Part shown: positions 38,528 through 48,104 of the stretch, one piece after another | How positions within the stretch are numbered: the first letter of the stretch is position 1 | Layout: the number at the start of each line of letters is the position of its first letter | Assembly (NCBI RefSeq): GCF_041200025.1 | Contig: NZ_CP165628.1 | Span: 3,410,001 to 3,474,000 of the forward strand | Reading direction: 5' to 3' | DNA from: Rouxiella sp. WC2420 | GTDB lineage: Bacteria > Pseudomonadota > Gammaproteobacteria > Enterobacterales > Enterobacteriaceae | DNA: 64,000 nt | Program-made: the position numbers and the translations under genes | The notes under the pieces: generated by a model | Seen by the model: only the letters and a program-made list of their open reading frames with translations | Told to the model about the DNA's origin: nothing | The model's database searches: none

Positions 38528-39640
38528 GTGCTACTAGCCTCCATGACGGCGTCCTCCGAGGCCGCGCCCGCAGTAAATGTTCAACCTCAGTCCAGTAAAA
38601 AACGTCGCATTTTGGTGCGACTGGCCATCGGCGTTGCTGTGGTATTACTGCTGGCTTTTTTATATTGGTTTTTTATCGCCCGCTTTAACGAATCCACAGA
38701 TGATGCCTACATTCAGGCCGATAGTGTGACGCTGGCTCCAAAAGTTTCGGGCTATGTGACAAAAGTACTGGTTAAAGACAACCAGTGGGTAAAAGCCGGC
38801 GAGCCGGTGGTGCAGCTTGAAGACGACCAGTATCAGGCTCGGGTCAATCAGGCAACGGCCAATATTTTGGCTGACCAGGCAGCCATCGATCAGGCAAATG
38901 CCGAGATTAACCGCCAGAATGCGCAGATTGAACAGGCGCAGGCGCAGCAGCGATCGGCTCAGGTGCAGCTCAATTATTCAAATCATGAATATCAACGCTA
39001 TCTGCCGCTGGCAGCCAGCGGTGCAGAAAATCAGGAAAAACTGGCCGAACTGCGCCGCAGCCGCGATCAGGCTCAGGCCGATTTCGACGCCAATGTCGCT
39101 GCGGTAAAATCAGCTTCGGCACAAATCCTTTCAATGCATGCGCAAATTGAGCAGGCTAAAGCCCAGCTCGCTTCTGCACAGGCCAATCGCGCGCAGTCGG
39201 CTATCGACTATCGCGGCACCGTGATTTACAGCACGCTGGAGGGCAGAGTTGGCGACCGCGCGGTTCGCGTGGGTCAATACGTTCAGCCCGGCACTCGATT
39301 GCTGACCGTAGTCCCTGAGAACGACTTGTATCTCGTTGCCAATTTCAAAGAAACACAGCTGACCCACATGCTTCCCGGCCAGAGCGCGACGCTGCACGTT
39401 GATGCATTCCCGGGCCACGATTTCAGCGGCGTGGTAGACAGCTTCGCGCCGGGCACCGGTTCACTGTTCGCCCTGCTGCCACCTGATAACGCCACTGGCA
39501 ACTTTACCAAAATCGTGCAGCGCGTCCCGGTGCGAATCCGCATTACCGATCACAGCAATCAGGTAAAACGCCTGCTGGCAGGAATGTCGGTCACGGTAGA
39601 CGTAAACACTCATCCTGATCAGACTCAGGCACAGCCATGA
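38528..39640 (+). CDS. EmrA-like membrane fusion (periplasmic adaptor) protein
   Basis: The 370-residue HlyD/EmrA-family adaptor has one membrane segment (about 29-50), a biotinyl-lipoyl-like half (VTLAPKVSGYVTKVLVKDNQWVKAGEPV), a long Gln/Ala-rich coiled-coil hairpin (about 105-225) and a beta-barrel domain. It links the inner-membrane pump to the outer-membrane channel in the periplasm. The start GTG 38528 has AAGG eight bases upstream; ATG 38543 lacks a ribosome site. It overlaps the emrB-like gene by four bases. Substrate unknown. Confidence 0.93.
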   Translation: MLLASMTASSEAAPAVNVQPQSSKKRRILVRLAIGVAVVLLLAFLYWFFIARFNESTDDAYIQADSVTLAPKVSGYVTKVLVKDNQWVKAGEPVVQLEDDQYQARVNQATANILADQAAIDQANAEINRQNAQIEQAQAQQRSAQVQLNYSNHEYQRYLPLAASGAENQEKLAELRRSRDQAQADFDANVAAVKSASAQILSMHAQIEQAKAQLASAQANRAQSAIDYRGTVIYSTLEGRVGDRAVRVGQYVQPGTRLLTVVPENDLYLVANFKETQLTHMLPGQSATLHVDAFPGHDFSGVVDSFAPGTGSLFALLPPDNATGNFTKIVQRVPVRIRITDHSNQVKRLLAGMSVTVDVNTHPDQTQAQP

Positions 39641-41196
39641 GCACCACAACTGTACCCGAAACTCAGGCCAGTGCCTCGGTAACGGACTGGATTGCGGTAT
39701 TTGCCGGCGCGCTGGGAGCGCTGATGGCAACGCTGGATATTTCCATTACCAACTCGGCGCTGCCGCAAATTCAAGGGGAAATTGGCGCGACGGGTACGGA
39801 AGGCACCTGGATTTCAACCGGCTATCTGCTGTCGGAAATTGTGATGATCCCGCTGGCAGCATGGCTTAGCCGCTTGCTGGGACTGCGAAATTTCCTGCTG
39901 TGGTGCGCCTTGATGTTTATCGTATTTTCGGTGATCTGCGGTATTTCAGACAGCCTGACCCAGATGATTATTGGCCGCGTCGGCCAAGGTTTTGCCGGAG
40001 GCGCGATGATTCCTACAGCTCAGATGATTATTCGTACTCGTCTGCCGCGACGACAACTCCCCCTCGGGATGTCGATATTTGGCGTTATCGTGATCCTCGG
40101 GCCGGTTATGGGCCCGGTTCTGGGCGGGTGGCTCGCCGAAAACGTCAGCTGGAACTGGTGTTTCTTCCTCAATTTACCGGTCGGCATCGGCCTGATAGCT
40201 TTGCTGCTAACTGGATTACCGAAAGAGAAACCTCATTGGGAAGGCTTCCGCGAAGCCGACTGGCTGGGCATTATCGGGCTCAGCGTGGGTCTGAGCTGCC
40301 TGACTGTGGTGCTGGAAGAAGGCCAGCGCGACAACTGGTTTGATTCGACACTGATTATCTGGCTTACCATCGCCATGGTAATGGGATTTATCTTGCTTGG
40401 CATCGCGCAAATTACCGTAAAAAAACCGGTCATCAGACTCTCACTGCTGCGCAACCCGCGATATGTCAGCGTATTGGTGATCGTCTTTGTAGTCGGCATG
40501 GGGCTTTACTGTGTGTTGTATCTGCTGCCGCAGTTCCTGAGCGGAGTCGCCGGTTACAACGCGCAGCAGTCGGGTATGGTGTTGCTGGTTTCCGGCATCC
40601 CCAGCCTGTTAATGATGCCGATCCTGCCGCGAATGTTGCGCAGCGTTGACACCCGTTTTCTGGTCATCGCCGGGGTAGTCCTTTTTGCCGTCAGCTGTTT
40701 CCTCGATATCTCACTGACGGCGCAAAGCACTGGTGACGATTTCTTCTGGTCACAGCTGCTGCGCGGCGCGGGCCAAATCATGGCGATGATGCCACTGAAT
40801 CAGGCGTCGATGGCCGCGGTCAACGACGATGAGGTCGCCGATGCAGCGGGCATTTATAACATGATGCGTAACCTCGGTGGCTCGGTTGGGCTGGCCGTGT
40901 TGGGGATCTTTATCGATCGACAGCGAAAAATGCATGACGACGTGATCAGAGAATCAGTGACCGCAAATTCTCCACTGGCAGAAAGCCGAATATCGGCCAG
41001 TACCGGGCAGTTTTTCAGTCAAAGTGGCGACCTGGTACATGCAAAAATGCAGGCCATGGGGCAATTGGCAAATGAAATCTCCCAGCAGGCACTGGTGATG
41101 ACCTATTCAGAAGCTTTTTATGTCCTGGGACTTGCGCTGGTGTGTTGTATTCCACTGGCGCTGCTGCTGCGCGCGCCACGTTTAACTAATAAGTGA
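39637..41196 (+). CDS. EmrB-like MFS efflux pump (DHA2, 14 TM)
   Basis: The 519-residue protein has the DHA2 features of 14 membrane segments. The N-terminal ATLDISITNSALPQIQGEIGATGTEGTWISTGYLL contains the conserved Asp in helix 1 (LDISI), and helix 5 contains motif C GPVMGPVLGGWL (about 150-161). It exports drugs or hydrophobic toxins using the proton gradient. ATGA overlap with the adaptor gene and a six-base gap to the outer-membrane factor show a tripartite operon. The C-terminal loop (about 430-480) is large and hydrophilic. Confidence 0.94.
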   Translation: MSTTTVPETQASASVTDWIAVFAGALGALMATLDISITNSALPQIQGEIGATGTEGTWISTGYLLSEIVMIPLAAWLSRLLGLRNFLLWCALMFIVFSVICGISDSLTQMIIGRVGQGFAGGAMIPTAQMIIRTRLPRRQLPLGMSIFGVIVILGPVMGPVLGGWLAENVSWNWCFFLNLPVGIGLIALLLTGLPKEKPHWEGFREADWLGIIGLSVGLSCLTVVLEEGQRDNWFDSTLIIWLTIAMVMGFILLGIAQITVKKPVIRLSLLRNPRYVSVLVIVFVVGMGLYCVLYLLPQFLSGVAGYNAQQSGMVLLVSGIPSLLMMPILPRMLRSVDTRFLVIAGVVLFAVSCFLDISLTAQSTGDDFFWSQLLRGAGQIMAMMPLNQASMAAVNDDEVADAAGIYNMMRNLGGSVGLAVLGIFIDRQRKMHDDVIRESVTANSPLAESRISASTGQFFSQSGDLVHAKMQAMGQLANEISQQALVMTYSEAFYVLGLALVCCIPLALLLRAPRLTNK

Positions 41197-41202
41197 CAGA
41201 TA

Positions 41203-42609
41203 ATGAACAACAAATTAATGCATTACGCGCCTTTAAGCTGCCTGGCGTTGCTGCTGGCGGGCTGTAGCGTTGGCCCCGACTATCACGGTGCCCCGCCCCT
41301 TCCGGTAAGCGCCAAATTTGCCCGTCTGCCAAATACTGGCGTCAGCACCGGGCAGGTTCAATCGCACTGGTGGCTAGCTTTCAATGACGATCGCCTTAAT
41401 CAGTTGATTACGAAAGCGATGGAGCACAACCCCGACTTGGATATCGCTCGTGCTCGTTTACTGGAATCCCGGGCCTCTCTGGCCGGTGACCGTGCGCAGC
41501 AGCTGCCAAAACTGGATGCCAGCGGCGCTCTGGTCCGCGCCAAATTGCCGGACAGCGCCGGATTATCGACGGATAACCCAATAAATCTTTACAGTAGCGG
41601 CCTGGACGCCAGCTGGGAGCTGGATTTATTTGGCCAGCAGCGACGCACCACTGAGGCGGGACAGGCACAGCAACAGGCGAGCGAGGCCAGCCTGGCAGAC
41701 ACTCAGGTGGCCATAGCAGCAGAGGTTGCAAATAATTATTTGCAGCTCTGCGGTGCTCAGGAAAAGCTAGCCAATCTGCAACAAAACCTCGAGCTTCAGC
41801 AGCAGATGCTAACCTTGACACGCCAGCGTCAAGCTCGTGGTGCGTCAAACGATAGCGATGTGAATCGACTCGAAACTCAATTCGAAAACAGTCAGGCGGA
41901 AATTCCTAATCAACGGGCTGAAATCAATGGCTATAAAGACCAGCTGGCATTTTTATCCGGCTTAACGCCGGGCAGTCTGGATAAGCTATTGTCAGGAGCC
42001 GTTCAGCTGCCTGCACAACCTGAAAAGGTCGATGTAGGCGATCCGCTGGATTTACTGCGCCGTCGCCCAGATGTCCGCAACGCGGAGCGGAAACTGGCAG
42101 CCAGTACCGCAACGGTGGGAGAACACGTAGCCGACCTTTATCCTAAAGTCACCCTGCGCGGGATCCTTGGATTCAGCAGTGACAGCAGCAGTCAGGTATT
42201 CGATCACGCCAATCAGTCGTGGTTGCTGATCCCGATGTTACAGTGGAATATTCTCGATTTTGGGCGCATTCGTTCACAAATCAACGTCGCCAAGGCGCAG
42301 CGCGATGAAGCGGAAGCTCAGTGGCATAAAACCGTGCTGGATGCGTTGCGCGATGCAAATAGCTCACTGTCACGCTACGGCGAACAGCGGCAAACCTTGG
42401 CTAACTATCTTAACGTTGAACAAACGGCAGGCAGGGACCAGAAGTTGATGCAACAGCGCTATAGCGCAGGGGTTGCCAGCCTGATTGATGTGCTGGATAC
42501 GCAGCGCACCGAGCTGACTGCCAGTCAAAACAGGATCCAGTCACAGACCGATCTGGCGCTGGATTATGTCGCATTACAGAAAAGTTTGGGTCTCGGCTGG
42601 CAGTCTTGA
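41203..42609 (+). CDS. Outer-membrane efflux lipoprotein (NodT/OprM family)
   Basis: The 468-residue outer-membrane factor has a lipobox LLAGC (Cys21) followed by SVGPDYHGAP, then two TolC-like repeats with long coiled-coil helices (about 60-250 and 265-460) and the typical second-repeat signature LLRRRPDVRNAERKLAAST. Trimers form the channel used by the adjacent EmrAB-like pump. A dedicated OMF in the operon means the pump does not need TolC. It lies six bases after the MFS gene and is ended by the hairpin at 42627. Confidence 0.94.
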   Translation: MNNKLMHYAPLSCLALLLAGCSVGPDYHGAPPLPVSAKFARLPNTGVSTGQVQSHWWLAFNDDRLNQLITKAMEHNPDLDIARARLLESRASLAGDRAQQLPKLDASGALVRAKLPDSAGLSTDNPINLYSSGLDASWELDLFGQQRRTTEAGQAQQQASEASLADTQVAIAAEVANNYLQLCGAQEKLANLQQNLELQQQMLTLTRQRQARGASNDSDVNRLETQFENSQAEIPNQRAEINGYKDQLAFLSGLTPGSLDKLLSGAVQLPAQPEKVDVGDPLDLLRRRPDVRNAERKLAASTATVGEHVADLYPKVTLRGILGFSSDSSSQVFDHANQSWLLIPMLQWNILDFGRIRSQINVAKAQRDEAEAQWHKTVLDALRDANSSLSRYGEQRQTLANYLNVEQTAGRDQKLMQQRYSAGVASLIDVLDTQRTELTASQNRIQSQTDLALDYVALQKSLGLGWQS

Positions 42610-42626
42610 GACACTGAAATAGGCAA

Positions 42627-42652
42627 CAGGGTAAAACACTAGTTTTACCCTG
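42627..42652 (+). terminator. Hairpin after the efflux operon
   Basis: A perfect 11-bp stem CAGGGTAAAAC / GTTTTACCCTG with a four-base loop lies 18 bases after the OMF stop. The downstream T-run is interrupted (ATTGTACAAAATTTT), so efficiency is uncertain. Confidence 0.65.
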
Positions 42653-42789
42653 ATTGTACAAAATTTTCCGCTAATTCAGTGAGCATGATGAAAATAAACA
42701 ATTTTGTCAGCAAATGCGTTAGCCATTGAAATCCATCAATAAGAATTTTAAAGTAGCCGCATTACCACATTATTTTCAGTGAATTACTC

Positions 42790-43011
42790 ATGACTACTGG
42801 CCAAATGCTAATCCCGGTTGCCGTAATTTTGGCGTGTGCGGGATATTTCCTGCCTTTCTTGATTGCCGATCATAAAAAACATAAAAACTTACCGGCCATT
42901 TTCGGGCTGAATCTGGTTCTTGGCTGGACAGTCATTGGTTGGATTGCTGCACTTTTCTGGGCTGTTTCCAACAATCCGCAACCCTCTCCTGCCTGTTCCG
43001 AAGAGTCCTGA
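42790..43011 (+). CDS. Superinfection-immunity-type small membrane protein
   Basis: The 73-residue protein has two membrane segments (about 7-25 and 41-62) and the sequence AIFGLNLVLGWTVIGWIAALFWAV, which fits the Imm_superinfect family named after phage T4 Imm (pattern N..LGWT.IGWI.AL.WA). The family is widespread in chromosomes, and most members have no tested function; T4 Imm blocks DNA entry of later phages. Starts at ATG 42790. It lies alone between the efflux operon and the DHFR gene. Immunity is family inference only. Confidence 0.8.
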   Translation: MTTGQMLIPVAVILACAGYFLPFLIADHKKHKNLPAIFGLNLVLGWTVIGWIAALFWAVSNNPQPSPACSEES

Positions 43012-43057
43012 TAACTCTCTTAATCGTCAACATATCAAGATTCACAAACTCCCCTGC

Positions 43058-43585
43058 CTAGAGGATGAGTAAGCCAAAATCAGGGGTGATTTTTTTATTT
43101 TCAAGTTCTTTCACCACAAAGGTTTGGTAAGAATAAGAAGGTGATTCTTTAATATTTTTGACCCAAACCAGCTTATATCGAGACGTGGGTATTTTGGGAC
43201 CGAAAACATCGCCGATTGCATTAACCAACACCGTCGATTTATATATCACGTGGCAAATATCTATTGCTTGCTCAAAAAGTTTCGCCCCTCCAGCTATAAC
43301 CAGCTCTAATCGCCCCTCATGCTGAGCTATTTGTATCGCTTCTTCCAACGATGAGACTCTGCGAACATTAGTATCTTTTAGTGGATTAGAACTTAAAACG
43401 ATAATGTCTTTTAGAGGGAGAGAGCAAGGTAGGATTTCATAGGTCTGGCGGCCCACGACAACGAGTTTGTTATTGGTGACGGCCTTGAAACGCTCCTGCT
43501 CACCTTTTACATGCCAGGGAATACTATTTTTCAGGCCGAGAACATTGTCTTGTGATGTAGCGTAAATCATTGAAATTAAAGTCAT
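43058..43585 (-). CDS. DfrA1-like dihydrofolate reductase
   Basis: The 175-residue protein is a dihydrofolate reductase, reducing dihydrofolate with NADPH. It resembles plasmid- and integron-type DfrA1 more than the chromosomal FolA: PWHVKGEQERFKAVTNNKLVVVGRQTYE parallels DfrA1 PWSAKGEQLLFKAITYN. Glu29 replaces the FolA Asp27 as active-site acid, as in DfrA1. The nucleotide motifs VVVGRQTYE and LVIAGGAKLFEQ are intact. It is longer than DfrA1 (157) because of a C-terminal ENKKITPDFGLLIL tail. Surrounding DNA is AT-rich, suggesting acquisition. Trimethoprim insensitivity is possible but not shown by sequence. Confidence 0.88.
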   Translation of the reverse strand: MTLISMIYATSQDNVLGLKNSIPWHVKGEQERFKAVTNNKLVVVGRQTYEILPCSLPLKDIIVLSSNPLKDTNVRRVSSLEEAIQIAQHEGRLELVIAGGAKLFEQAIDICHVIYKSTVLVNAIGDVFGPKIPTSRYKLVWVKNIKESPSYSYQTFVVKELENKKITPDFGLLIL

Positions 43586-44003
43586 AAAAAGTCTCTTAAA
43601 GTTTATTTATTTTTAGCCTTACTCCCCCGGCCTGTATAAGTACGGCTTTCCAATGCTGCACTTTGTTTTTTGTTGTTCGTGGATACAGCTTTAGATAAAT
43701 AGGGTGATTTACGCCGCCTCCCAATAACGGGCCAGATAAATAGGCTCATAATTATCAAATTATAGTTAATAGTTAAAATTGGGACTGAAAATTTAATGTA
43801 AAATCAGAAAAATAGGAATGTATGATAATAAGATAAACTCGGCGCGTTTGGCGAGGAATACGAGTTAGGATATTGAAATTAATAGAATAATTATTTAAAT
43901 AGCTTTGGGGAACAGTGAGATCCATCCGAGGGGATACTATTGAAATATATTTATTATCAATTAATTACTATAACTTGGCTGCTATTTATCGAGCCAAAGC
44001 ACA
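43586..44003. other. AT-rich gap between DHFR gene and nlpC
   Basis: About 540 bp without a supported gene when joined with the inverted repeat that follows. An AACTCG (43837-43842) / CGAGTT (43861-43866) pair is the only other structure noticed. No integrase, transposase or tRNA remnant was seen. Confidence 0.5.
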
Positions 44004-44052
44004 ATGTTAATAATAACTAAATAAATAAACTCCATTTAGTTATTATTAACAT
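44004..44052. repeat. Perfect 19-bp inverted repeat with 11-bp loop
   Basis: ATGTTAATAATAACTAAAT (44004-44022) is exactly inverted at 44034-44052. It lies 78 bases beyond the nlpC stop on the minus strand, and no T-run follows in either direction. It could end nlpC transcription weakly, or be a remnant of a mobile element or a protein-binding site. Confidence 0.75.
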
Positions 44053-44129
44053 AATTATCACTTAACATTGATGATTCGTTATTGAAAATAATTTAACTCA
44101 TTGATTTTTATTTAGTTATCACAATGAAA

Positions 44130-44609
44130 TTAGATTCGTCGTGCTTGCCAATAAGTTTTACGCCAATAAGCGTTATCCAGAGAAGAGCGGATCACACCGC
44201 GAGAAGTCGAAGCATGGATAAACTCATCCCCACTGTCGTAGATACCGACATGCAGGCCATTTTCACCGGCCCCCGTTTTGAAGAACACTAAATCTCCAGG
44301 TAATAACTCCTTGCGGGAAACTCGGGTACCAATTTCAGTCTGTTCAGCGGTTGAGCGAGGAAGAATAACGCCAAATCTGTCGCGGAAGGTGCGGAAGACA
44401 AAGCCAGAGCAGTCGATACCGCTGCGTGCCAAGCCACCGTAGCGATAAGGCGTGCCGTGCCATTCACTAAGCTGATAGTTTAGCTGTGCCTTAACAACAC
44501 GGGAATCTGACAAGTTTCCGCTTGGCATCGGTGCATGGCTACTACAACCGCTGAGGATCAATGTTGTTAATACCAACAGAGAATAAAAAAATCTGGAGTA
44601 TTTTTGCAT
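44130..44609 (-). CDS. nlpC: NlpC lipoprotein peptidase
   Basis: The 159-residue NlpC/P60 protein (E. coli 154) has a lipobox ILSGC (Cys22) and the catalytic triad Cys67 (GIDCSGFVF), His120 (GLHVGIY) and His132 (FIHAS). It is predicted to be an outer-membrane-anchored endopeptidase acting on D-Glu-mDAP or stem peptides; its exact substrate in E. coli is not settled. MepH at 2068 is a non-lipidated paralogue. It marks the return to backbone gene order. Confidence 0.95.
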   Translation of the reverse strand: MQKYSRFFYSLLVLTTLILSGCSSHAPMPSGNLSDSRVVKAQLNYQLSEWHGTPYRYGGLARSGIDCSGFVFRTFRDRFGVILPRSTAEQTEIGTRVSRKELLPGDLVFFKTGAGENGLHVGIYDSGDEFIHASTSRGVIRSSLDNAYWRKTYWQARRI

Positions 44610-44670
44610 TACTTTCGTTCCCTGGCTGACATCCTGAAATGTTCCCGCGTGCGCAAAACTCGCCGGATAG

Positions 44671-44687
44671 GATAACTTGCCGTTATC
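44671..44687. repeat. Short hairpin GATAAC-TTGCC-GTTATC
   Basis: A six-bp perfect stem with a five-base loop lies between the nlpC start and the arnF stop. It has no T-run and no assigned function; it might end or punctuate the arn transcript or be an operator for nlpC. Confidence 0.4.
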
Positions 44688-44793
44688 TAAGGATTAAAAG
44701 AATCTAGCGCTATTTTATCTGCCATCCAACAAAAATCGACTTGGTTTACGAAAGAAAATTGAAAGTTAATAATAAAAACGGCAAGCGCAGCGG

Positions 44794-45186
44794 CTATTTT
44801 ATCGCCGCCTTTCCCGACTTGCTGTTGATAAGCCACACGCCCAAAAGGATCGACAAAGCACCTAACGACTTCAATGGATGCATGTTTTCGTGGAACCACG
44901 GTAACCACACAGCGGCGAGATAAACCACTGCATAGCTCAGGCTTAGCAGACTATAGGCACGATTCAACGGCAGTTCACGTAAGGCGAAAAACCAGCACAC
45001 CATCGACAGTGCATAACCGGCAATGCCACAACAGACGATGAATACCGCTACTAAATGGTTCATTATTAAAGAGTAAAGCAGGGCATCCAGTGAAAGCGTC
45101 GGCATTTGACTCATGCCCCATTTCATCAGCAGCTGCGCCGCGCTAACCAGCATTAGGCTAGCAACCCCCCAGGCATAGCCCTTCAA
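44794..45186 (-). CDS. arnF: L-Ara4N-phosphoundecaprenol flippase subunit ArnF
   Basis: The 130-residue EamA/SMR-like protein has four membrane segments. With ArnE it flips 4-amino-4-deoxy-L-arabinose-undecaprenyl phosphate to the periplasmic face of the inner membrane. Conserved stretch: [14 protein letters not shown]. It is the last gene of arnBCADTEF and overlaps arnE by four bases. Confidence 0.94.
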   Translation of the reverse strand: MKGYAWGVASLMLVSAAQLLMKWGMSQMPTLSLDALLYSLIMNHLVAVFIVCCGIAGYALSMVCWFFALRELPLNRAYSLLSLSYAVVYLAAVWLPWFHENMHPLKSLGALSILLGVWLINSKSGKAAIK

Positions 45187-45527
45187 CGGCTAATTCCCAT
45201 TAATAGTATTCCTAACATGATAAACCCTACGCCCAGCCAATGGCGGCGATCGATAAACTCATCAAAAAACCAGCGCGCGCTAAAGGTGATTAACACAAAA
45301 TTCATGCTGAGCATGGGATAGGCAATACTCAGAGGTAAAATTTGCAATACGCGCAGCCAGAGCAGCAGCCCACAGCCCATAAAAAACACGGCTGCTATCA
45401 TCCAGCGTAAAATCGACCCCAGATTACTAGCAACCTGGTGTGCGCCTGCCTGCGCGGCTTTTTTTTGGCAAAGTTGCCCCGCGCAGGTCAGAATGCTGAC
45501 TATCAGCACCAATAAGTAACCCATCAT
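45183..45527 (-). CDS. arnE: L-Ara4N-phosphoundecaprenol flippase subunit ArnE
   Basis: The 114-residue SMR-like protein has four membrane segments, with the N-terminal [15 protein letters not shown] typical of ArnE and [15 protein letters not shown] in the third segment. It is the partner of ArnF in flipping the Ara4N carrier lipid. It overlaps arnT at its start and arnF at its end by four bases each, so translation is coupled. Confidence 0.94.
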   Translation of the reverse strand: MMGYLLVLIVSILTCAGQLCQKKAAQAGAHQVASNLGSILRWMIAAVFFMGCGLLLWLRVLQILPLSIAYPMLSMNFVLITFSARWFFDEFIDRRHWLGVGFIMLGILLMGISR

Positions 45528-47191
45528 GGCAGTTTTTTATAGAACAGTAATATCAGGCGTTTTCCCCTGACCTGGTTGTCCGGCGCTGGGAGATCGGCAA
45601 AGCTTTGTGCATCGTTTCTGACTTTCAATACCATTGAGACATCGCCTTGCTGACGGGCGTTGCTCAACCATTTGGCGAACCCTTGGGTATTGATAAAACG
45701 CCCCTCGGCATCGGGATAGTCAAGCCCGTATTCGAGCTCGCCTTTTTCATCAAACATCATAATATCGCTGCGTTTTAGTTCCCAGCCCAATCCGGCGGCA
45801 ATACCAACATCATCGCTGAGCACAAATCGACTTTGTTTCAACAGCGAAAAGTTTTGCTGAATAAATTCCTGCGGTTGTTTTGAATCGATGATTTTTTGCG
45901 GAATCGCCTGTCCGACCAAAAGTGCCAAGACCAGCGGACACGCAGCGGACCAATACCAGCGACGCGGCAAAGTCAGGCTTAATGCCCCCGCCAGTGCCCA
46001 GGCGGCGAAACAGACAATAGCAATCAGGACCTTATACAATTCATTCTGGGCAAAAACCGGTTTGAGATGAGTAGGCAAAATACCGGAAATCACCACCAAT
46101 GCGATCACCACCAGCGATCCAAAAATGATATTGATTATGCCATTTATTTTAAGCGCGCGCGGGTTGGCTGACTGACGCACCTGCTCGAAATAATCAGCCA
46201 TCAGCAATGCCAATGGTGCGAAGCATGGCAAAATATAAGTTGGCAGTTTTCCCTTGGCAATACTAAAGAAAATCAGCGGCATAATGGCCCAGCTTAGCAG
46301 GAAGAACAGCTCTGGTCGCAGTGCCCTTTTCTTCCATCCGGCTACCAATGAACCTGGCAATAATCCCAGCCACGGCAACACGCCCAGACACAATACCGGT
46401 ATGTAAAACCAAAAAGGTGCGCTGTGTTGCGCATTTTTTTCAGCAAAGCGCTGAATATGCTCAACCCAGAAGAAGTAGCGCCAAAAGTCAGGTTCCCGCT
46501 CGCCGATGGCAATCACCCATGGCAGGCTCAGCAACAATGCGCTGACAATTGCCAATGGCCCCCAGCCTAGCAGGGTCTTGAAACGCTTCTCTTGCCAGAC
46601 TATCGGCAATACGGCAATCACGGGTACGGCGAGCGCGAGAAAACCTTTGGTCATGAAACCCATGCCGCAGGCAAGGCCCAGCGCAATCCAGCTCAAGGCT
46701 TTCTGACGATTTCCACTGACTCGCAAACAGAAATAAGAGCACAGCATTGCAGCATTCACCCACAGCGTAATCATCGGATCGAGAACGCTGTAGGTGCCGA
46801 TACTGAATACTAAGGTGCATGAAAGGTAAATCAGCACGGCCGTATAGGACTTTTGGCGGTTACGCCACATCAGGTTAGCCAGCCACAGCACCAGTAGTGC
46901 GCTCATAGCGGTAGAAAATACGGATCCAAATCGCACTGCGAAGTTTGAATGTCCAAATATCATCTGGCTAATATTGTTGATCCAATAACCTGCATCCGGT
47001 TTTTCGAAATATCTTAAACCTAAAAAATGTGGAACTATCCAGTCTCCGCGTTGCAGCATTTCACGACTAATTTCTGCATAGCGAGTCTCATCGGGCATCC
47101 ATAACGCACGTAAATTTAACGGTATTAGATAAACCAGTGCAAAAAACACCAGCAGCATAAAGCCGCAGGCGCGTTTAATGGTGTTTTGCAT
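45524..47191 (-). CDS. arnT: Undecaprenyl phosphate-Ara4N transferase ArnT
   Basis: The 555-residue GT-C glycosyltransferase has 12 or 13 membrane segments and the periplasmic catalytic loop [15 protein letters not shown] (about 32-46). It moves L-Ara4N from undecaprenyl phosphate to lipid A phosphates at the periplasmic face of the inner membrane, lowering affinity for polymyxin and cationic peptides. It abuts arnD directly, and its 3' end overlaps arnE by four bases. Confidence 0.96.
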   Translation of the reverse strand: MQNTIKRACGFMLLVFFALVYLIPLNLRALWMPDETRYAEISREMLQRGDWIVPHFLGLRYFEKPDAGYWINNISQMIFGHSNFAVRFGSVFSTAMSALLVLWLANLMWRNRQKSYTAVLIYLSCTLVFSIGTYSVLDPMITLWVNAAMLCSYFCLRVSGNRQKALSWIALGLACGMGFMTKGFLALAVPVIAVLPIVWQEKRFKTLLGWGPLAIVSALLLSLPWVIAIGEREPDFWRYFFWVEHIQRFAEKNAQHSAPFWFYIPVLCLGVLPWLGLLPGSLVAGWKKRALRPELFFLLSWAIMPLIFFSIAKGKLPTYILPCFAPLALLMADYFEQVRQSANPRALKINGIINIIFGSLVVIALVVISGILPTHLKPVFAQNELYKVLIAIVCFAAWALAGALSLTLPRRWYWSAACPLVLALLVGQAIPQKIIDSKQPQEFIQQNFSLLKQSRFVLSDDVGIAAGLGWELKRSDIMMFDEKGELEYGLDYPDAEGRFINTQGFAKWLSNARQQGDVSMVLKVRNDAQSFADLPAPDNQVRGKRLILLFYKKLP

Positions 47192-48100
47192 TTAATTCAA
47201 TCCCATTTCCTGACAACCCAACCATCCTTCCCTACCGGGGAACGGCGCACGGACAACTCGCCCCACGGGCAGCGTTTGCTGATCGGCGGGCAGTAAGCTT
47301 CCCAGCGGGCAAAACTCAATGCCCGCTTTTGCCGCGCGCGTCAGTAATTCATCAAACATGGCGGACAGTGACATACCTTCCACTTCGGCATGTATGGTGT
47401 AAACCGACAGATCGTTATCCCGGGCTATTGCATCAAGAATAAAATCGTTAAAACCTTCTACCTTAACCTCGGTGCCAATAACCTCGTCGTAGGTCGGCAA
47501 AGTCACCGGTATTTGCACTGTGCCAAGCTGCCCGCTGCTGAGCAGAGGACGAAAGATTGCCACCCCGCGGCAGTCGCTGTTGTAGCGGAAATTAAATTTC
47601 TCTTTAACATCGATGACGCGCTGATCGCCGCGCCAGCCTGCAACAGCAGAACAATCAATCGGGCGACCAATACTGTTTTCCAGCGCCACTAACCCTTTGC
47701 GCACCTGCTGTTCGAGCTGTTCAGGGGTCCATTTTTCAACTTTCGCCTGCCAGCCCTGATGATCCCAGGCATGCAAACCGATTTCGTGTCCGGCATCGGC
47801 GGTTTTTCTCATCAACGGGCCGAAATCTTTAGCGATTATCTTGCCTGGCCACGCCGTGCCGGCCACCAGAATATCCAGCCCATACAGTGAAGCAGCGTTG
47901 GATCGCAGCATTTTCCATAGAAATTTGGGACGCAAAAGGCGCCATAAATGGCGCCCCATGTTGTCCGGCCCAACGCTGAAAAAGAAACTGCCCTTGATTT
48001 GGTGTTTATCCAAAAGTCTTAACAACTCGGGGACACCCTTGCGGGTGCCACTCCAGGTATCGACATCAATTCTCAAGCCTACTTTTTTCATTCCGCTCAA
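47192..48100 (-). CDS. arnD: 4-deoxy-4-formamido-L-arabinose-phosphoundecaprenol deformylase ArnD
   Basis: The 302-residue polysaccharide-deacetylase-family (NodB fold) enzyme has the metal-site segments RIDVDTW (N-terminal Asp) and [13 protein letters not shown] (His pair). It removes the formyl group from undecaprenyl-phospho-formyl-Ara4N. Start: TTG 48100 has AAGGA at good spacing, while ATG 48091 ([13 protein letters not shown]) begins where E. coli ArnD begins but has only GAGCGG very close. Both remain possible. It starts within five bases of the arnA stop. Confidence 0.93.
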   Translation of the reverse strand: MSGMKKVGLRIDVDTWSGTRKGVPELLRLLDKHQIKGSFFFSVGPDNMGRHLWRLLRPKFLWKMLRSNAASLYGLDILVAGTAWPGKIIAKDFGPLMRKTADAGHEIGLHAWDHQGWQAKVEKWTPEQLEQQVRKGLVALENSIGRPIDCSAVAGWRGDQRVIDVKEKFNFRYNSDCRGVAIFRPLLSSGQLGTVQIPVTLPTYDEVIGTEVKVEGFNDFILDAIARDNDLSVYTIHAEVEGMSLSAMFDELLTRAAKAGIEFCPLGSLLPADQQTLPVGRVVRAPFPGREGWLGCQEMGLN

Positions 48101-48104
48101 GGCA

